Positions 12,020 to 25,330 are shown, counted from the first letter of the stretch. The stretch is 64,000 nt of DNA from Monomorium pharaonis (GCF_013373865.1 NC_050468.1:10292510-10356509); one strand, 5' to 3'. Translations and numbers: made by a program. The notes: generated from the letters alone by a model not told the origin.

Positions 12020-12050
12020 GCCGCCGCCGCCGCCGCCGCCGCTGCCGCCG
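12020..12050 (+). repeat. (CCG)n trinucleotide repeat
   Basis: About ten CCG/GCC units with one CTG interruption. It encodes poly-Ala in one frame on each strand. Confidence 0.9.
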
Positions 12051-12698
12051 AGTGTCCCAGTAATTTATGTGCTTGTGCTTGCCGTCGTTCTCTCGTTCGC
12101 TCCGCGATAGTCCTCGCTCGCGTTCGCTTCCTCCGAACGAACAAATTGCTCGCGATCAACATATTTCTATAATTCCGACACCGCGAATCGGCCATTAATC
12201 TACGTTCGGTAACGTCCGCGCGAGCAGTGGTTGAGAAATTGTTGGGTCTTCTTTGATTCGCAGCTCGTGTCGTCAGTATCGCGTTCTTTCGTCCTGAAGA
12301 TTTTGCAGAAAGTTTGACGCAACGGCACCCTCGATTTGCCAAAGTGCGTTTCTCGTGAAACCGCGCGCGCGCGCGACAATTAATTCTGGAGCCGTTCGTT
12401 AGACGGGGCCAGCGATAACGTTCGAGCGGACGAGAAACGACGAGGCGGGTCCCGAGGAGGGTGCCCCGCGCACGGTATATTTATTGGTGACGTTATTTTG
12501 GTATTTCGTTACGCGGAGGTCGTGGCGCGCGGCCCATTCGATCCGTTGAGTAATCGTCGGCCATTAAGCACCCTGTCCTCTCGCGTCTCCATACGCGAGC
12601 GTTGCGCGGTGGTCGTGCGCCGCCTTCTTTTTGGAAAGTCGAAAGGGGTTGCTCCTCGTCGCGCGGCCGCCCGAGAAATAAGAGAGAGCTTGGCGGTG

Positions 12699-12741
12699 CG
12701 GCGGCGGCGGCGGCGGCGACGACGACTACGACGACGACGAG
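12699..12741 (+). repeat. (CGG)n-(CGA)n compound trinucleotide repeat
   Basis: CGG units pass directly into CGA/GAC units. In the plus frame this reads as an Arg run. Confidence 0.9.
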
Positions 12742-14330
12742 GGGAGCGCGAGGTGAGGCGACGCGCGACGCTTAGACGAGGAACACCGGGACCTCTTAGC
12801 AGTGATGGAACGACCGGGATTCACGCTATGACCGCTACACCGCCAATTCACCCGGTGATGAACTACTCCGACCAACCGCGACCCTCTCTCTTTTCCGCCG
12901 CCGCCGTCGAGGTGGCGTGGACAAAAACGTCGGAGGATCGTAGAGTGTTCTCCCGAGTCTCCTCTCTTCTCTTCCCGTCGACGCGTACCACCCAATTAGT
13001 GATGCCGCGCCTCGACGCCGCTCTAACGCGCCCTTCGAATTCCCGGCTCTTCCTCGCCCGCCTTCATTTCTCAACTCACGAGTGTCGAGAAATATACAAT
13101 TTACCTCTCGACATTCATCACTAGGGAGTCGCGTTCGCCTAATCGTTTTCGCACCTCCTCGATTACCCCGAGGTCCTAGAAAGACATAGTTAGATCAAAC
13201 AATTTGAGGAACTGTATCTACTAAATCAAGTGTACCGTGTTTTGTTTTCAAGACGTTTCGTCGAACGCAGCACGTAGCGACGTGTTCTCCAGTTCGACCG
13301 CTTGCACTGGCAATTTTTCACGCGTCATCACCTACGCTCTGACTTTTTGCCGTTGTTACCAGCTTTTGTACAAAATTTTCGTGCAGCTCTTCGATCTGCA
13401 CGATGCCTACGAAGATTCCGATAGGAATCGCAATACAGCGCGTCCAGGGATCAGAAACACGACGAACCGAGCCAATTTCTCTTGACCCGCTGACGATATA
13501 CGAAGACAAAGCTGATCTGGGAGAGGAATCTCGCCCGTAGGCGGGAACCAGAAGGTACCAGCGGAAGAAGAAGAGGAAGAAGCCATTCGGTCGGATCGGC
13601 CGGACTCGTTCCTCTGTGTCGTCGCGCGCGGAGCCCCACAAAACATTCCCTGCGAAGGAGAACGTGGCCAAACGTGAGCTATTATGCGTGCGCGCGAGGG
13701 AGTCGAGCTTTTTTGCGGGGAATGCCGACGGGCGCTGAGGGTGGGCCACCGCCGTCACGTTGACGAAAGTCGCGCAGCTGGAAAACCGGGGCGGGCACTT
13801 CGCGGCCGACGACGACGACGAAGAAGAGTGGCGACGACGAGGATCGTCGGGCGCGCGAGAGAGACCAGAGGGGCGAGGCGAAGAACATTCGCGTGCTTTT
13901 GGGTATCTCTATATATTTTGCTTCCAACCTACACGTGTCGCCGCGTGTCTCGTCGCTGTTCCGGGCTCAACATTCTTGCGGCACAGCCGTCTCTCGCTTC
14001 ATCCTGTTCCCCTCCCTCTACGGGGTGTCTCGTCTCTCTGGATTCTTTTTCGTTTTCTCCCTACGTCATCATCAGGATGGCCCGCAAACAAACGCGTAAT
14101 CCTCTCGTCACCAGCGCCAGTCGTCCGTTCGCAGCTAGAGTTCAAAATACTCCCATTTTCGCGACGGTTTAAACTACTTTGGATTGGACTCTACGACGAT
14201 TCCACGAGGGACACACCTAGGTCCACGGCATGCGTTTGCCTTTTGCAAGTTATCCGAAGCCCCAGATCGCACGTCGAGCGCATTACTTATCGTCGTGTGT
14301 TTCAACGTCAATCTTGAGAGGTGGAATTAA

Positions 14331-15780
14331 TTAGAACTTTACAGAAACTTGCATCAACTGTAACAACAACGTGAAAGGATAGCAGCGTAATAACATAATG
14401 AACAGTTTCGTAAAGTGAAACAATGTTACGAAGATACACGAGAAGCGAGTAAATGTTAATACAATATTTATACGACGCGCCAAATGAATCCGTACCATAT
14501 ACTCGGACGGGGGTTCATTCTCTCGCGCGATAAATTATTATTCAACACACGGCCATCGTGCTCCGAAAAATGTAAAACGGTTTTATCCAAACGCAAACTT
14601 ATTTTCTCCTACGTAAAACAGCGAGATGTTTCTTCGTACAATATTATGATAGTATGGTCGTTTATAATACACTGGAGTGCTTTTCACACCCTAAACAGTC
14701 GTATTCGGCGAGTCGTTCAGTGCATTTTGCTGTTCTACGTATATATATATGTACCGTCCTATAATTGTCTCTCCTACATTGTTGCGATCTTAATCCATCC
14801 TAACGTCACGCCGGATCCGAATGGCACGCGCATTTGTTCACGGCGATCAGCGGCTCCCTCTCAGGCATCGGATAGACCAACAGAGAGAAACGCGCCACTA
14901 CATCGTTCCCTCGGTAATTAGAAACGCGCTGGGAAGCGCAGTCGAGCCCGTACATCAGACCAAAGTGGAAAGACCGATTAGCGCGACTCGCTGTCAAAAC
15001 ATCCACTTGCACCCGTGACAGGGGAGAGAACTTTGTGTTCCCTTCTTTCTCTCCCCCCCTTTCCTCCTGTGTGGCTTCCCTCCTCGTCCCACGGTGACGC
15101 GCGAAGAGTATGTATCCCGAGAATCAGTCACCCGTGTGCACTCCCGGCAGTCCATCACTCCCGGGCCAGGGCGAATGCAGCAACGAGTGCAACGGCAAAA
15201 GACGGACGCGACGTGAAAAGGGAGCGGGCGACGGTGGCGGCGCGCATAATATATCGGTTTAAAAGTACCATTTATTTAAACGGCGTTTACAACGGGGGCC
15301 GTGCCGCGGGACGAAAAACACAGACCGCAGCCGTTGGAAATAATAACGGGGTTAGCAGGGCCCTCGACGAGAAGAGTAACGTCCCGTGCGCCCGGCACGC
15401 GGATGCAATTGAATCAATCATCCCTGAAAAAGTGCCACTGGATGCTTTCCACTCGGTAACCCGCTGTAAATTAACGGCGCCACACGAGTGCCGCTGCAGC
15501 GGTAATAGTCGTCATGCAGCGGGAAAACGCTACTCTTCGACGTGACGCGTCAGGCTTTTTATACGAGAGCCGCCGCGCGCCGCTGATGACTATGAGAGAG
15601 ATGTTCGGAGATGTCTCGCGCGACGCCATGGCTCCGGTCCGTTTCAGAGCCGTGCGCAATTGCCCGGAATGTACGAGATGTCCCTATCGACCACGGATAT
15701 TGGAGAACGAATTAGGAGGAACGGTTGTTTTTCGAAGCGAGGCGTTAAAAATTGCAGGCTGCAGGTAAATTAAATCTCAG
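14331..15780. other. Noncoding, mixed composition
   Basis: Open frames up to 176 codons lie in GC-rich stretches on both strands and show no domain or signal peptide that I recognise. No splice-site pair or repeat was found. Confidence 0.45.
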
Positions 15781-16870
15781 GCACGCATAACATAAACATG
15801 TTAGTTTTTTCGTGTTTGAGCAGAATTTAATTTCATAAAAAGGAGAAGGCGCTTTTAGGCCGCTCGATTTCCATTAAACAATTTTTTTTTCTCACTTTCT
15901 GATAGCTTTAGTAGACGAAAAATATATCTGAGTAAAGTTTTAGTTATAACTGTACGAAAGCTTTTAGTGGCTCGAGATGAATTGCTGATTGAAAAAATAT
16001 TTCTACTCCGTTTTTTTTTAACAATATTAAAAGTTATTTAGTTATTTGGTCGTGACGAGGTAAAGCTACAATATTTGTGGCATATTTCTACAGGGTATAT
16101 TATTAGTATAATAAATACAGGATGTTGTTATTATATAATATTTTCTAATAAAATGTTCATAGATGTGTATCTTTTTTTATTTTATCACACTAGTTGCTCA
16201 TAGGTTCAAGTCTCTATATTATATCAAGATAAGAAGTAATTATTAAACGTTTTTGTATATTTTTAAAATATTTCTTTTATTACATTTTTCACATTTTTTG
16301 TGTTTTTGTCAATTTTTTTAGCGCTGTTGGAATAATTGTTAAATGTTATAATAATCATCTATTTTATGACGATTTGAAGGAATTCAGTAATTCTAATCGG
16401 CAGGATTAATTTTGAGTAACATCCTACGTTCTCAAAATTTTGCAATGAATATATTGTGATTGTACTGTTAGTGATCTAAATATCGTGAAATACTTGAATC
16501 CTTTAATATTATTGCAAAAAATTTTATTAATTAAAGACTTTTTAATTACCCAATGATTTATATCGATTAATTAAAAGCACAATAATAAAACTTTATGCTA
16601 ATATATATTATATTTTGGATTACTATGATTACTAGAAAGTGAAAAAAATTTGTTTAAATTAAGATGCAGCCTATTGACTTAATTCAAAGCTCTAAAAAAA
16701 TATAATAAAATTTCAGTTGTTTTAAGCCAAAAACTTTCAAGACAATTTGTTTCTCTCGTTTTATTATGTGCCTAATCCTCAGAAAATATGCGAGCAGGCG
16801 ATAAATAAAGTCAGGTGCACAACTATGCGACGCATACGTACGACAGTGAACCGATTCCAATACCAACCTC
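15781..16870. other. AT-rich noncoding block
   Basis: Dense stops in all frames. GGTTCAAGTCT at 16,202-16,212 looks like a tRNA B-box, but nothing upstream folds as a tRNA. No element ends were recognised. Confidence 0.6.
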
Positions 16871-18430
16871 CCCGCATTTAAAATTGTCGCAGCCCGCGCG
16901 GCCGCATGTGCTGCGAGGGGATATGAACGACCATCTCAGGATTTAAATGAACTCCAGCCGCTGACACTTTAATGCCTCGCGTCTCGTGGCCGGCCCGCCC
17001 GGTCTCGTCGGGCTCTCCGTCTTTCCTCTTGCCCGGCCGCGTCATCACTGACATAATTGTACGCGGCAGTGATGCACTAAGGACGCACCCTTGTGACGTT
17101 GATTATATTCAAGCAGGAACATGTATATCTCCGCCGTATAAACGCCGCGCGTTTTGTAACACGACGAGAGATCGTGGGGGATAGGAAGAGAGACGGAATT
17201 CGGAACCGTTAGCCCACCGTTAAAGCCGAAGTCGCCCGTCGTCCCGAGCGTCTGAAAACATATTTTCAAAGAGAGCGTTATTATTTGTGATTCTCCGCCA
17301 AGATCGAGGACGCTACATCCGTAATTTATCGAAGCGTGGAATACGGGGAAACCTCCGAGAGTCGTGCGGAAAAAAAGAGAGAGAGAGAGACCTGTCTGCT
17401 TCGTGAAGACACGTATCGTCGCACAACAATTTTAGAATTCCGCTTAATACCGAGCAAGATGACATTACGAACTTTACATCTAACGTCTTCTCGACGAGAC
17501 GTCGCACGTCGTGACCTGGTCGTATATGCTATATAATTGGTTGCTCTATCCTTAATTTCAACACCTACGGTAAATACCTATTGTCTACGTTGTAATACAC
17601 AATATCATTTGAAGCGCGTAGAAAACCTTCAACGCCACCGTTGGTCTCCACTTCGCTCTCTTTGCCACAGCGTCATGAGGGACGAATCCGGCCCGCGTTT
17701 CGCCGGTGGCGAAATTGACTCATGAACGGGAACAACGACGACGATGTCGAATCTTAGCGGGTATAGCGGCGCAAGACACTGCCGTTACGTCAAAGCGCGC
17801 CGAATAGAGGTAAAAAGAGGCCGTGCCGACGTGCGGCGGGAGGGACGACGGCAACGGTGGAACGGGGGGTGGGGGATGGGGGAACAAGAGGGCAAACGAA
17901 ACTGTAGCGGACGGAGAGGAGCGCGGATTAACAATGGCGCAAATACTGGTACCGGCTGCAGAATGCCCGCGAGCGCATACGGCGCATAATTAATACCGTG
18001 GCCTGGGCACGGCGGAGAGATTCGTGGCATGAAGCCGGGGATCGTGAGAGGCGGGGAGGGGGGCGGGAGGAACGATGAACAACGCGCGGTCTCTCTTGGT
18101 CGGTCGTGGATCGTGGAAAGAAAGAAGGGATCCCCGCGTCGGTATATCGGGGGAGACCGAGCCCGGGGTGTCCACGGGGAGGAGATTTATGTGGCTCCTG
18201 ATTGAATCGTTCTCACTCGATCGCGCCGTTTACTTTTTGCCCTCCCGAGATCTCTGCGTTCCGTTTCTCCCCCTCCCCCCTCCTCTCTCTCTTTCTTTCT
18301 CTTTCTCTTTCTCTTTTACTCCCTTTTCCCTCCGCGCCCCCTCCGTGTGTCTTTTTCTCTCCGTGTGTCTCGGCGCTGCGAATGGAGAATATCCATGGCA
18401 TGGGTTCACCCAAACCGGTGAAAGCTCTTA
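16871..18430. other. GC-rich noncoding block
   Basis: A CpG-rich block with a GA tract at 17,376-17,390 and a CT/CTTT pyrimidine tract at about 18,284-18,316. Multi-frame openness reflects composition. No gene is supported. Confidence 0.5.
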
Positions 18431-18941
18431 ATCGTTGCGGAGAATGAAAATTATATACGTCTTTACGTAATCATTTCTTAAAAGATTTCAGACAAATGTT
18501 TGATCCTGGAATCTAAATTATTTGCTTTAATTTACAGAAATTAGAGGGATTGTTATTCTGAAATTTTACCTGAATATGTAATACGAGTATTTTTCTGATA
18601 AAGTTTCCACCCTTACATCTCTCCATAAACTTGCTAATGGTAAAATAGCATAATTACAGTCAAAACATCTTGACTAACATTGTTTCCATAACATTTTTCC
18701 GTTTCCATCGCATGTTCAATATTTCGCTGTAATTCCGCGCACAGGTCTTGTTTCTTCATTAAAACATCTCTTCATCATCATTGTGCGAGACTTGAATAGT
18801 CAAAAATCTTCCGCGAGGTAACGCAACCGTCTCGCCGTACCGCAGAATAATTTAGCTCCCAAAGAATCGGTGTAATGGAAGAGCACGTTTTATGCTACCC
18901 GGGGCCGTCGACGCAGGTACCTTGTAATGTTCCTGCATCGT

Positions 18942-18942
<1 letters not shown>
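18431..18942. other. Noncoding, no feature seen
   Basis: AT-rich then mixed DNA with no open frame above 60 codons other than the trinucleotide artefact that follows. Confidence 0.5.

Positions 18943-18999
<57 letters not shown>
18943..18999 (+). repeat. (CGT)19 trinucleotide repeat
   Basis: Nineteen uninterrupted CGT units. The minus strand reads ACG/CGA/GAC and gives poly-Arg in one frame. The purity suggests recent expansion and likely polymorphism. Confidence 0.97.
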
Positions 19000-19873
19000 T
19001 GGTGCGCGCGCGGTAAATTTCTGAAACACAGAGTCTCTCCTCTCCATTGTGATGCCACGCTCTCCCGCTCGGGGCGAGCTCCGTTAGCTAGGAGGCGGCG
19101 AACGGAAGCAAAACAAAAGACGCCGAAATGCGTTCATTATTTCGAGCTAATTGGCGGTGCCTTTACCCTCGAGCTGGGAGGGAGCCAGTCAGCCTCTCTG
19201 GTAGCAGAAAGCGAGTTTCGGTGCTCTCGCAGAAGCGAGTCCTTAAACGCGTTTGCCTCGGGCTTTTACTCTCCTCCACCTCCTCCTCCTTCTTCCTCCT
19301 CTTATCTTCCTCGTTCTTCTCTTTTAACCTATGATATCGTTCTGTCGGTAGAATCTCCGATAACGAGATTATTCTGTACGATCGCTCCTTCCAACTGACT
19401 TTCTCTGTAGTCTTCGAACGCGTTCTTTGCGCTTACCAGCAAATGAATATCATTTGCCATCTTATCACATAGTGACATGATATTAACCGGATAATTTGTA
19501 CATTTCAATGTAAATTTGATTTAAGACGTGTAATAGAGCGCCGCGAGAAATAATCCAAATGATTCGAGGGAGAGAGTCTCGTGAGGTAATCTCAGATCTC
19601 GAAAGTGTCTCGCGGAAAAATGAGCCCTACTTCGCATTCCGGGGATTTCATTCAGGGCGCCCTGGTGGCCCGGGCCGCGCATCAGTGGCAGTCGGACATG
19701 GGTGCACGGTATGCGTATACACGATGCACGATAAGTATCGCGACACATGTCGGTATAAGTACCGTGATCAATAAAGTCGCGAGAGGAAGAAGATTCGTCT
19801 CGCGACGCGGTTGGAAGTCAAGGAGTCGCTATTGAAGAAGGCGTTCTCTCGGTATTTTCATCCTTCTCGGCTT
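19000..19873. other. Noncoding, no feature seen
   Basis: Mixed composition with a CTCCTCCTT-type pyrimidine patch at about 19,270-19,322. There are short frames only. Confidence 0.5.
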
Positions 19874-19888
19874 CTCTCTCTCTCTCTC

Positions 19889-19919
<31 letters not shown>
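19874..19919 (+). repeat. (CT)n microsatellite
   Basis: A CT tract of about 46 bases with one CCC interruption. Confidence 0.95.
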
Positions 19920-19920
<1 letters not shown>

Positions 19921-20009
19921 TTGCTCTTTCGACCAGCAGATACCAGAGACCACTACGAACAGCGAGTAGGTGCATCGTATTCGTGTCCGTGCACGGTAGC
20001 TCGGCCGTT

Positions 20010-20100
20010 TCGATATGCATTCGCACAGACACACATGTACACCACACATGCGTGGACGACACACGCGCGTGCGAGCTCGCGCGCACAACGTGTACACCGA
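20010..20100. other. Alternating purine-pyrimidine stretch (Z-DNA-prone)
   Basis: A run rich in CA/CG/TG steps (ACACACATG, ACACGCGCGTGCG, GCGCGCAC). Such sequence can adopt Z-DNA. No coding signal overlaps it. Confidence 0.4.
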
Positions 20101-20587
20101 CCTATACATAATATTCCTGCCCGTAATACGGCGGGGCGCTACGTCGCGTCGTTGGTTCCACCGGACAACGCCACGTGATGGTAATGGCCGCGATAATTAT
20201 TTAGATAGCGGAGGATATATGCTTCCTAGCGCAGCATGGGACCCCGGCCACGTCGTTTCCATGGTGCCCCCGTTGGTGTAAGCCGGGGACGTGCCCGCCC
20301 GAAGCGATGGGACGTTATATACCCACCACCGTCGCTCATTGAAAATATCCTCTTTCCTCTTCGCTCGCCCTCATTATTTTCCCCCCGTTCGCTATAACGT
20401 CGCTCGGTATAACGTCGCATCACTCGTTTCTCAGGATGAAGTCGTTCGTCTTGGATCCGCATGACGTCGCGGCTTCGAATTCGTGATAAGACACGTGCGG
20501 TCGCTAATAAAATAAGCCCAGATAAAATCTGATCACAATTGACGGACACGGAAGAAATTTATAATTCGTAAATAGAATTTTGAATGG

Positions 20588-20588
20588 C

Positions 20589-20623
<35 letters not shown>

Positions 20624-20629
20624 CGCGCG
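20588..20629 (+). repeat. (GT)n-(GC)n compound dinucleotide repeat
   Basis: About 26 bases of GT pass directly into about 15 bases of GC. It is perfectly alternating purine-pyrimidine and so a strong Z-DNA candidate. Confidence 0.95.
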
Positions 20630-21900
20630 TTGCAGTCGTTTAAGCCATGTGAGTTATCTCGATCACAGTTAACTCTAATAGTTTTGAGTGAGGAGATTGG
20701 TTTTAACATCTTTATTTTTCTTTACGCGTGGGATTACCGGATCTATAAATTTCTGTCAAAAATTCAAACTCACAAATCAACGTACGGTGAATTACGGACG
20801 AATCTTCAGTGTAAGGAAGATTTTAGATCGTGATATGTTAATACCGGACGAGTGACGATTTAAAAAAGGGATATCGGTAAATCAAACGGCTAATCGTTCT
20901 ATTTATAAATTCTCTCTCAGAAGTCTAGATAACGCGACTCTCGTCGGAATGCTTCCTCGTGCGGCTTCCCGACGGACTTTAGGGTGGATTAACTCGCTTC
21001 GCCGCTATAGCGGAGCATTACTTCCACGCAGTGCACCTTCGGTCCATGGATCCTGGTTGAGAGTCCCCCGATTTTCGCATAAATCAGTCCTCGTTCCCCG
21101 ACTGTGCCCCTGTCCCGTCGCCACCGGTAACCCTTTCTCCTTTCTCGGTGTTCCACCCACGGATTCAGGAGAGAAAGAGAGAGAGGAAGGGAGAGAAAGA
21201 AAGAAAGAGAGAAGGAAGGTTTGTAGAGAAACGAAGAACGAAAGAGCGCTATTTTATTGCCGGCTTAATAAATGGAGGCTCCTTTATTTGCTCGAGCCAG
21301 CATCCGCTCGCAGTTTGCCAACCTGTTTGCTAACAACAAATTAATCGGGTGACGTATCCCGGCGAATACTTATATATATAGTATATAAGTAAAGATGTGT
21401 ATATGTGTGTATGTGTGTGTGTGTGTCCACGTAGATACAAACATATATGTGCCTGTGTATACGCGAGTGCGTCCCATCTTTCCCTGTATCCATCCCCTCT
21501 AGCCCGTCTTCCACGAGGACGAGGACGACAGACAAGAATAGGCAGCTCGACAGCGGTTCCTTCACCCTTTCGAACGAACTTGCAACCTGCTGCTCACTTG
21601 GTCGTTTCTCTTCCCTTCTTTCCAGTCCTACGGTCTATCTCCTGCCCGTCGTTTTCTCTTGATCTCTCTCCTTCTTTCTGTCCTCGGCGCGGAGTCTCGG
21701 GCTCCTCCGTAATGGACGCAGGTATGCGTTACCCGCGGTGCATTCGACCGATACGTACGTATAAGCCAATCTGTAATTCATAATGTGAACGCTCCTTGAG
21801 TTCTTGCTGCCCACACGCTGAGAAAGAAAGGGAAGGAATGGAGACGAAGAGGAACGACAGGCAGTATCCGACATCACGTATCATTTCGCGGGAATAAAAC
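20630..21900. other. Noncoding, mixed composition with TA/GT tract
   Basis: A TA-then-GT compound tract spans about 21,369-21,426 and a GA-rich patch lies at about 21,171-21,215. Open frames of 128-131 codons run through these and show no recognisable protein. Confidence 0.5.
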
Positions 21901-22855
21901 CTGACCTGGTCAATGTCGGCGACTCTTGATATATTATCGGATATATTACCGGATATATATATATTATAGCTTCTTATTATACTGAAAATATTTTTTTGTT
22001 CTGTAAATGCAAGTATATTGTTGTACAAATTTTTCACTTTAGAAAAGTTTTAAAAAAGACGTACATACTGAAAAACATCCATTCTGCAGCTAAGAAAAAT
22101 AATTTACTTTTTTTAAGTAAGTAATGGTTATTTTATTAACAATATTTTCTTAGTAATTGTTTTAAAATACATATATTATACGAATTTTAAAATTTAATAT
22201 TTTATTTTTTATTATATATTAGAAAAGGAACTTATACTTTTACTTAGGAAGAGTATTCTAAATTTGTATCGAAAAAATCAGGGAAATAAGTAAATTTTTG
22301 TTTTAACTTAATATTCTTAAATTACTTGATTAAATTATTGAGTATTTTATCATAACATTCACATTAAATATATTAAAAATATCTTTTTATATATCTTTTT
22401 ATATTTAATGTTTATATGATAAAATATGAAATATATGCGGATATATATATATGTGAATTTATGAAATATTTTAAATAAGCAATATTTACTTAATTCACAA
22501 CTACTTACTTTGCGTGTACACAGAAATTTATGAAATAAATATTACTCGTTTCATGTAAATTAAATAATAAATGTCACATATTTTAAATTATTATTAAGAA
22601 AACATTCATGTTATACTTCACTTAAAGAAAAAAAACTACAAAGTAATGGAGTAGTTTTTCTTGCACGAAAATGATATTTTTCTGTGTAAAAATGTTGAAA
22701 AATGCTCATTGCGAAACTCTTATATCTTATTGATAATTATTTGCAGTAGATTAAAACTTCTTGGATTTTATTATTGTTCGAAAAAAGGAGGATACATAAT
22801 TAATGAGAATAATAAGTTTAAAAAATATTTTAATTATAATCAACAGAGTGTACGA
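21901..22855. other. AT-rich block with several foldbacks
   Basis: Two imperfect inverted repeats are visible. One has TATTTTATCATA near 22,336 mirrored near 22,417 across roughly 55 bases. The other is a tight hairpin, AAAAAAACTAC mirrored by GTAGTTTTTCTT, at about 22,625-22,663. They may be transposon remnants, but no target duplications were found. Confidence 0.4.
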
Positions 22856-25020
22856 TGAAGTTAAGATCGTCTACGTGCGAGAAAAAGGGAACGTTTTCCG
22901 GCGCCAATATCCGATTACATCAGCTGCGACGGACAGCTCGCCTAATAAATGATTTCCTTAATTCCCCTTTCGTCGAGCGTTCGCATAATGGTCATTATCG
23001 CTCTCGACTTATCGAAATGGCGCTAACATTTAGGGATTACCATATTTACAAGTTACTCTCGCGCAAGAATCTTATGTTATAACACGCGCATTTCTCAGTG
23101 TGACGTGATTTAATTTGAAAGTTAGAACGGAACGTTTCATAATATTGCAATCATTCTTCAATTCCGAGATAAAGAAACGCGCGAGGAGAAACCGTCAACG
23201 GCAGAGATTGCGAATGACGACAAGATACTGACATTTCGATACATTTCTATCGGGAATAATAAAGCCTCGCTCTTTTTACGCCGACTCTCATTGGAAATCC
23301 ACTACACGCCGCTTCTTTCCGACTGCATCGATGCATCACCTAGGCGTTCGTCTCGATGCAACTTTTTCTTCCGCAGCGCGGAAGTTTTTCTTCTTGCTCT
23401 CGGAGCTCCGTCTCTCCGTCAATCGCCGAACACCGGTCAGGTGGGACCACGGTAGAAGGGCGAGATCCGGAGTTAAGAGGGAACGAGAGAGATGCCTTTC
23501 TTCAACCCCGGATCGGAGCCGCGCGGATTTCCGACGCAATGACGCCCGGGGGATTTCAAATTCCATCACGAGGAGCCAATGCGCGTGCTTACGTAAGAGA
23601 ATCTCAACGATGCAAGAAAAGGTTTCGACCGCGTCCAGCTCGTCGTGTGTCCTTCCTTCCTTCCTTCCTTCCTCTTTCTCCCTTTTGATCTCCATCTCTT
23701 TCTCTCCATTCCGCTTACCGGAAAGAGGTATATACGCTGCACCTGTCGGTGCAATCTGGACTCGGCAAAGAGCGGCGTATCGTGATCGCCGGTTGCCACT
23801 ATCATCGCCATCGTTGTCGTCGTCGTTGTTGCCTTTTCGTCGTTGTCGCCGTTGTTGCGTTCGGCGATGCTCCCGGTAGCTAGCGGAACAGCGGGCAAGC
23901 TCGGTCGCAACTATAATTTGAAATAATTTATAAATCCTATTCAATTCAAATTAAGGCTCCACTCTGTCTGATGAATAAAAGATACGCCATACCGCTCGCG
24001 CTCGCTCGCCCGCTTACGCTCGACGAGAGAGGAAGATGGAGCGGAACAGAGCGGAGCGAGCGCAAGCGCAATAATGCGCGTGTACGCGGGCAAATGGTGT
24101 CCCATTATGCTCGCACGCGGTGAATTATGCCATCGGGACGAATTGCCTCGAATTCTTGTAGAGATTATGATCGATTCGCGATATTCGCCAATCTGTCGAC
24201 TGATAAAATCAGAGACACAGTCTTTGCGAGTCGCTTTGGAAACTATTCGATGGGGACACATACACCTAGACAAGCCAAAACGAGATCTAGCTTTGTAAAC
24301 TTTTTACTAAGCGCCGTTTTATATTATTCTTTATGAAATTTTTCTTTGTCAAATAGAGAAGAGTACGATGATCTTCACGATGAAATAAACTTCTCCATAG
24401 CTTTCCATTTTTCCATAGAAAAAGTTGCAAGAAACCTCTGTTCTCGCCTATCTAGGTGTGCACATTTTCTTAATAGAAGTATCAAGTTTTATGTATGTAC
24501 CTTTTAAATTCTTTTTGAGATGAAAGTAACACTAGAGGCTAACAAAAAATCGCTTTCGCGAGCGGGTTTCTGGCGCGAAAATTCGCGGATTAAACCATCG
24601 GGCATCGTTGTCTCACTCGAGCCTTGCCCTCTGGGGCTTTCCCGTCATATTTATCACGAAAAATCCGACGGCTGGTGCGTGCTATCCCTTTTCCCGTTGT
24701 TATCCGGCGGCACCAAGAGCCACGGAGGGACGGGGGACAGTCGCCGGGCATTATAAAGCATTACAACGAGCGCTGTTAACGCGCCGTGTCCAATCCGCGC
24801 GCGACCCTCGAAAATAAAATACAAAATGACACGACAACGCTTCGGCGAGGCTCTCTGTCAAATCCAATTCGGCGGCATTCCCGAATCTATCTGCGCTTGT
24901 ACTCCTTCCCCCACCTCTTCTCTGTCTCGCACTGCGAGCGCGGTTTTATCTCTTGATTCACGTAACCGTGCGCAAAGCAATCTGGAAAGGTTAACGATTT
25001 CCAGATTTATGTAAATCTTA
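22856..25020. other. Noncoding, GC-mixed; multi-frame openness
   Basis: Between 23,330 and 23,944 frames of 110-202 codons are open on both strands at once. This is a composition effect reinforced by a (TTCC)n patch at about 23,650-23,672 and GTC/GTT runs near 23,811-23,860. No domain was recognised. Confidence 0.5.
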
Positions 25021-25330
25021 TGTAGCAATTTAAGTTATAAATATTAGAATTTTATTACAAATTATAATTGAAAAAGATTTCTTATTATATACCTTCATCT
25101 CTTATATAATTGTCTTTTTTTATGAGAGAAAATTTTATTATATTGTTTCATACGATCAGAAATATATTTCGTAACTTCACTAATCATTTAATCACATAAT
25201 TGCTGTTTACAGAGTTTACAACGTGTTAAAAAAAAAAAAAAAAAAATTTACGACAATTCTATGAAATTCAATTTTCTCCCAAAGAAATCTTCTTATTTCG
25301 GTCCTCATTTGAGAAAGGAATCGCCACATA
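25021..25330. other. AT-rich spacer with A19 run
   Basis: A homopolymer of 19 A spans 25,228-25,246. The AT-rich DNA on both sides could be the remains of a retroposed tail, but no target-site duplication or body is visible. Confidence 0.5.

Larger units (their letters stand above)
11850..14330. other. GC-rich CpG block, best candidate for a first exon or promoter
   Basis: The longest CpG-dense block of the window. It contains CCG, CGG/GAC and GAC trinucleotide runs and frames open on both strands, the longest being 208 plus-strand codons (12,498-13,124) with an Arg-repeat core from the trinucleotide run. Inside that frame an ATG at 12,828 begins 28 codons (MTATPPIHPVMNYSD...) ending at a possible donor GAG/GTGGCG at 12,911/12,912. 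The peptide looks like a transcription-factor N-terminus but matches nothing I can name, and the donor is weak. I therefore annotate the block, not a gene. Confidence 0.35.

Noticed and set aside
12498..13124. 208-codon plus-strand open frame
   Set aside because: Its core is an Arg run from a CGG/CGA repeat, the opposite strand is also open, and no domain is recognisable. Only the 28-codon part from 12,828 was kept, as a weak finding.
16202..16212. tRNA B-box-like GGTTCAAGTCT
   Set aside because: The upstream 60 bases cannot form acceptor, D or anticodon stems.
23331..23944. Open frames of 182 (+) and 202 (-) codons
   Set aside because: They lie on opposite strands of the same GC-rich segment, with TTCC and GTC runs inside. 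They are open because of composition, with no family signature.
25228..25246. Poly-A tail of a retrocopy
   Set aside because: No retrocopied body upstream and no flanking target-site duplication. More likely a homopolymer run in AT-rich DNA.
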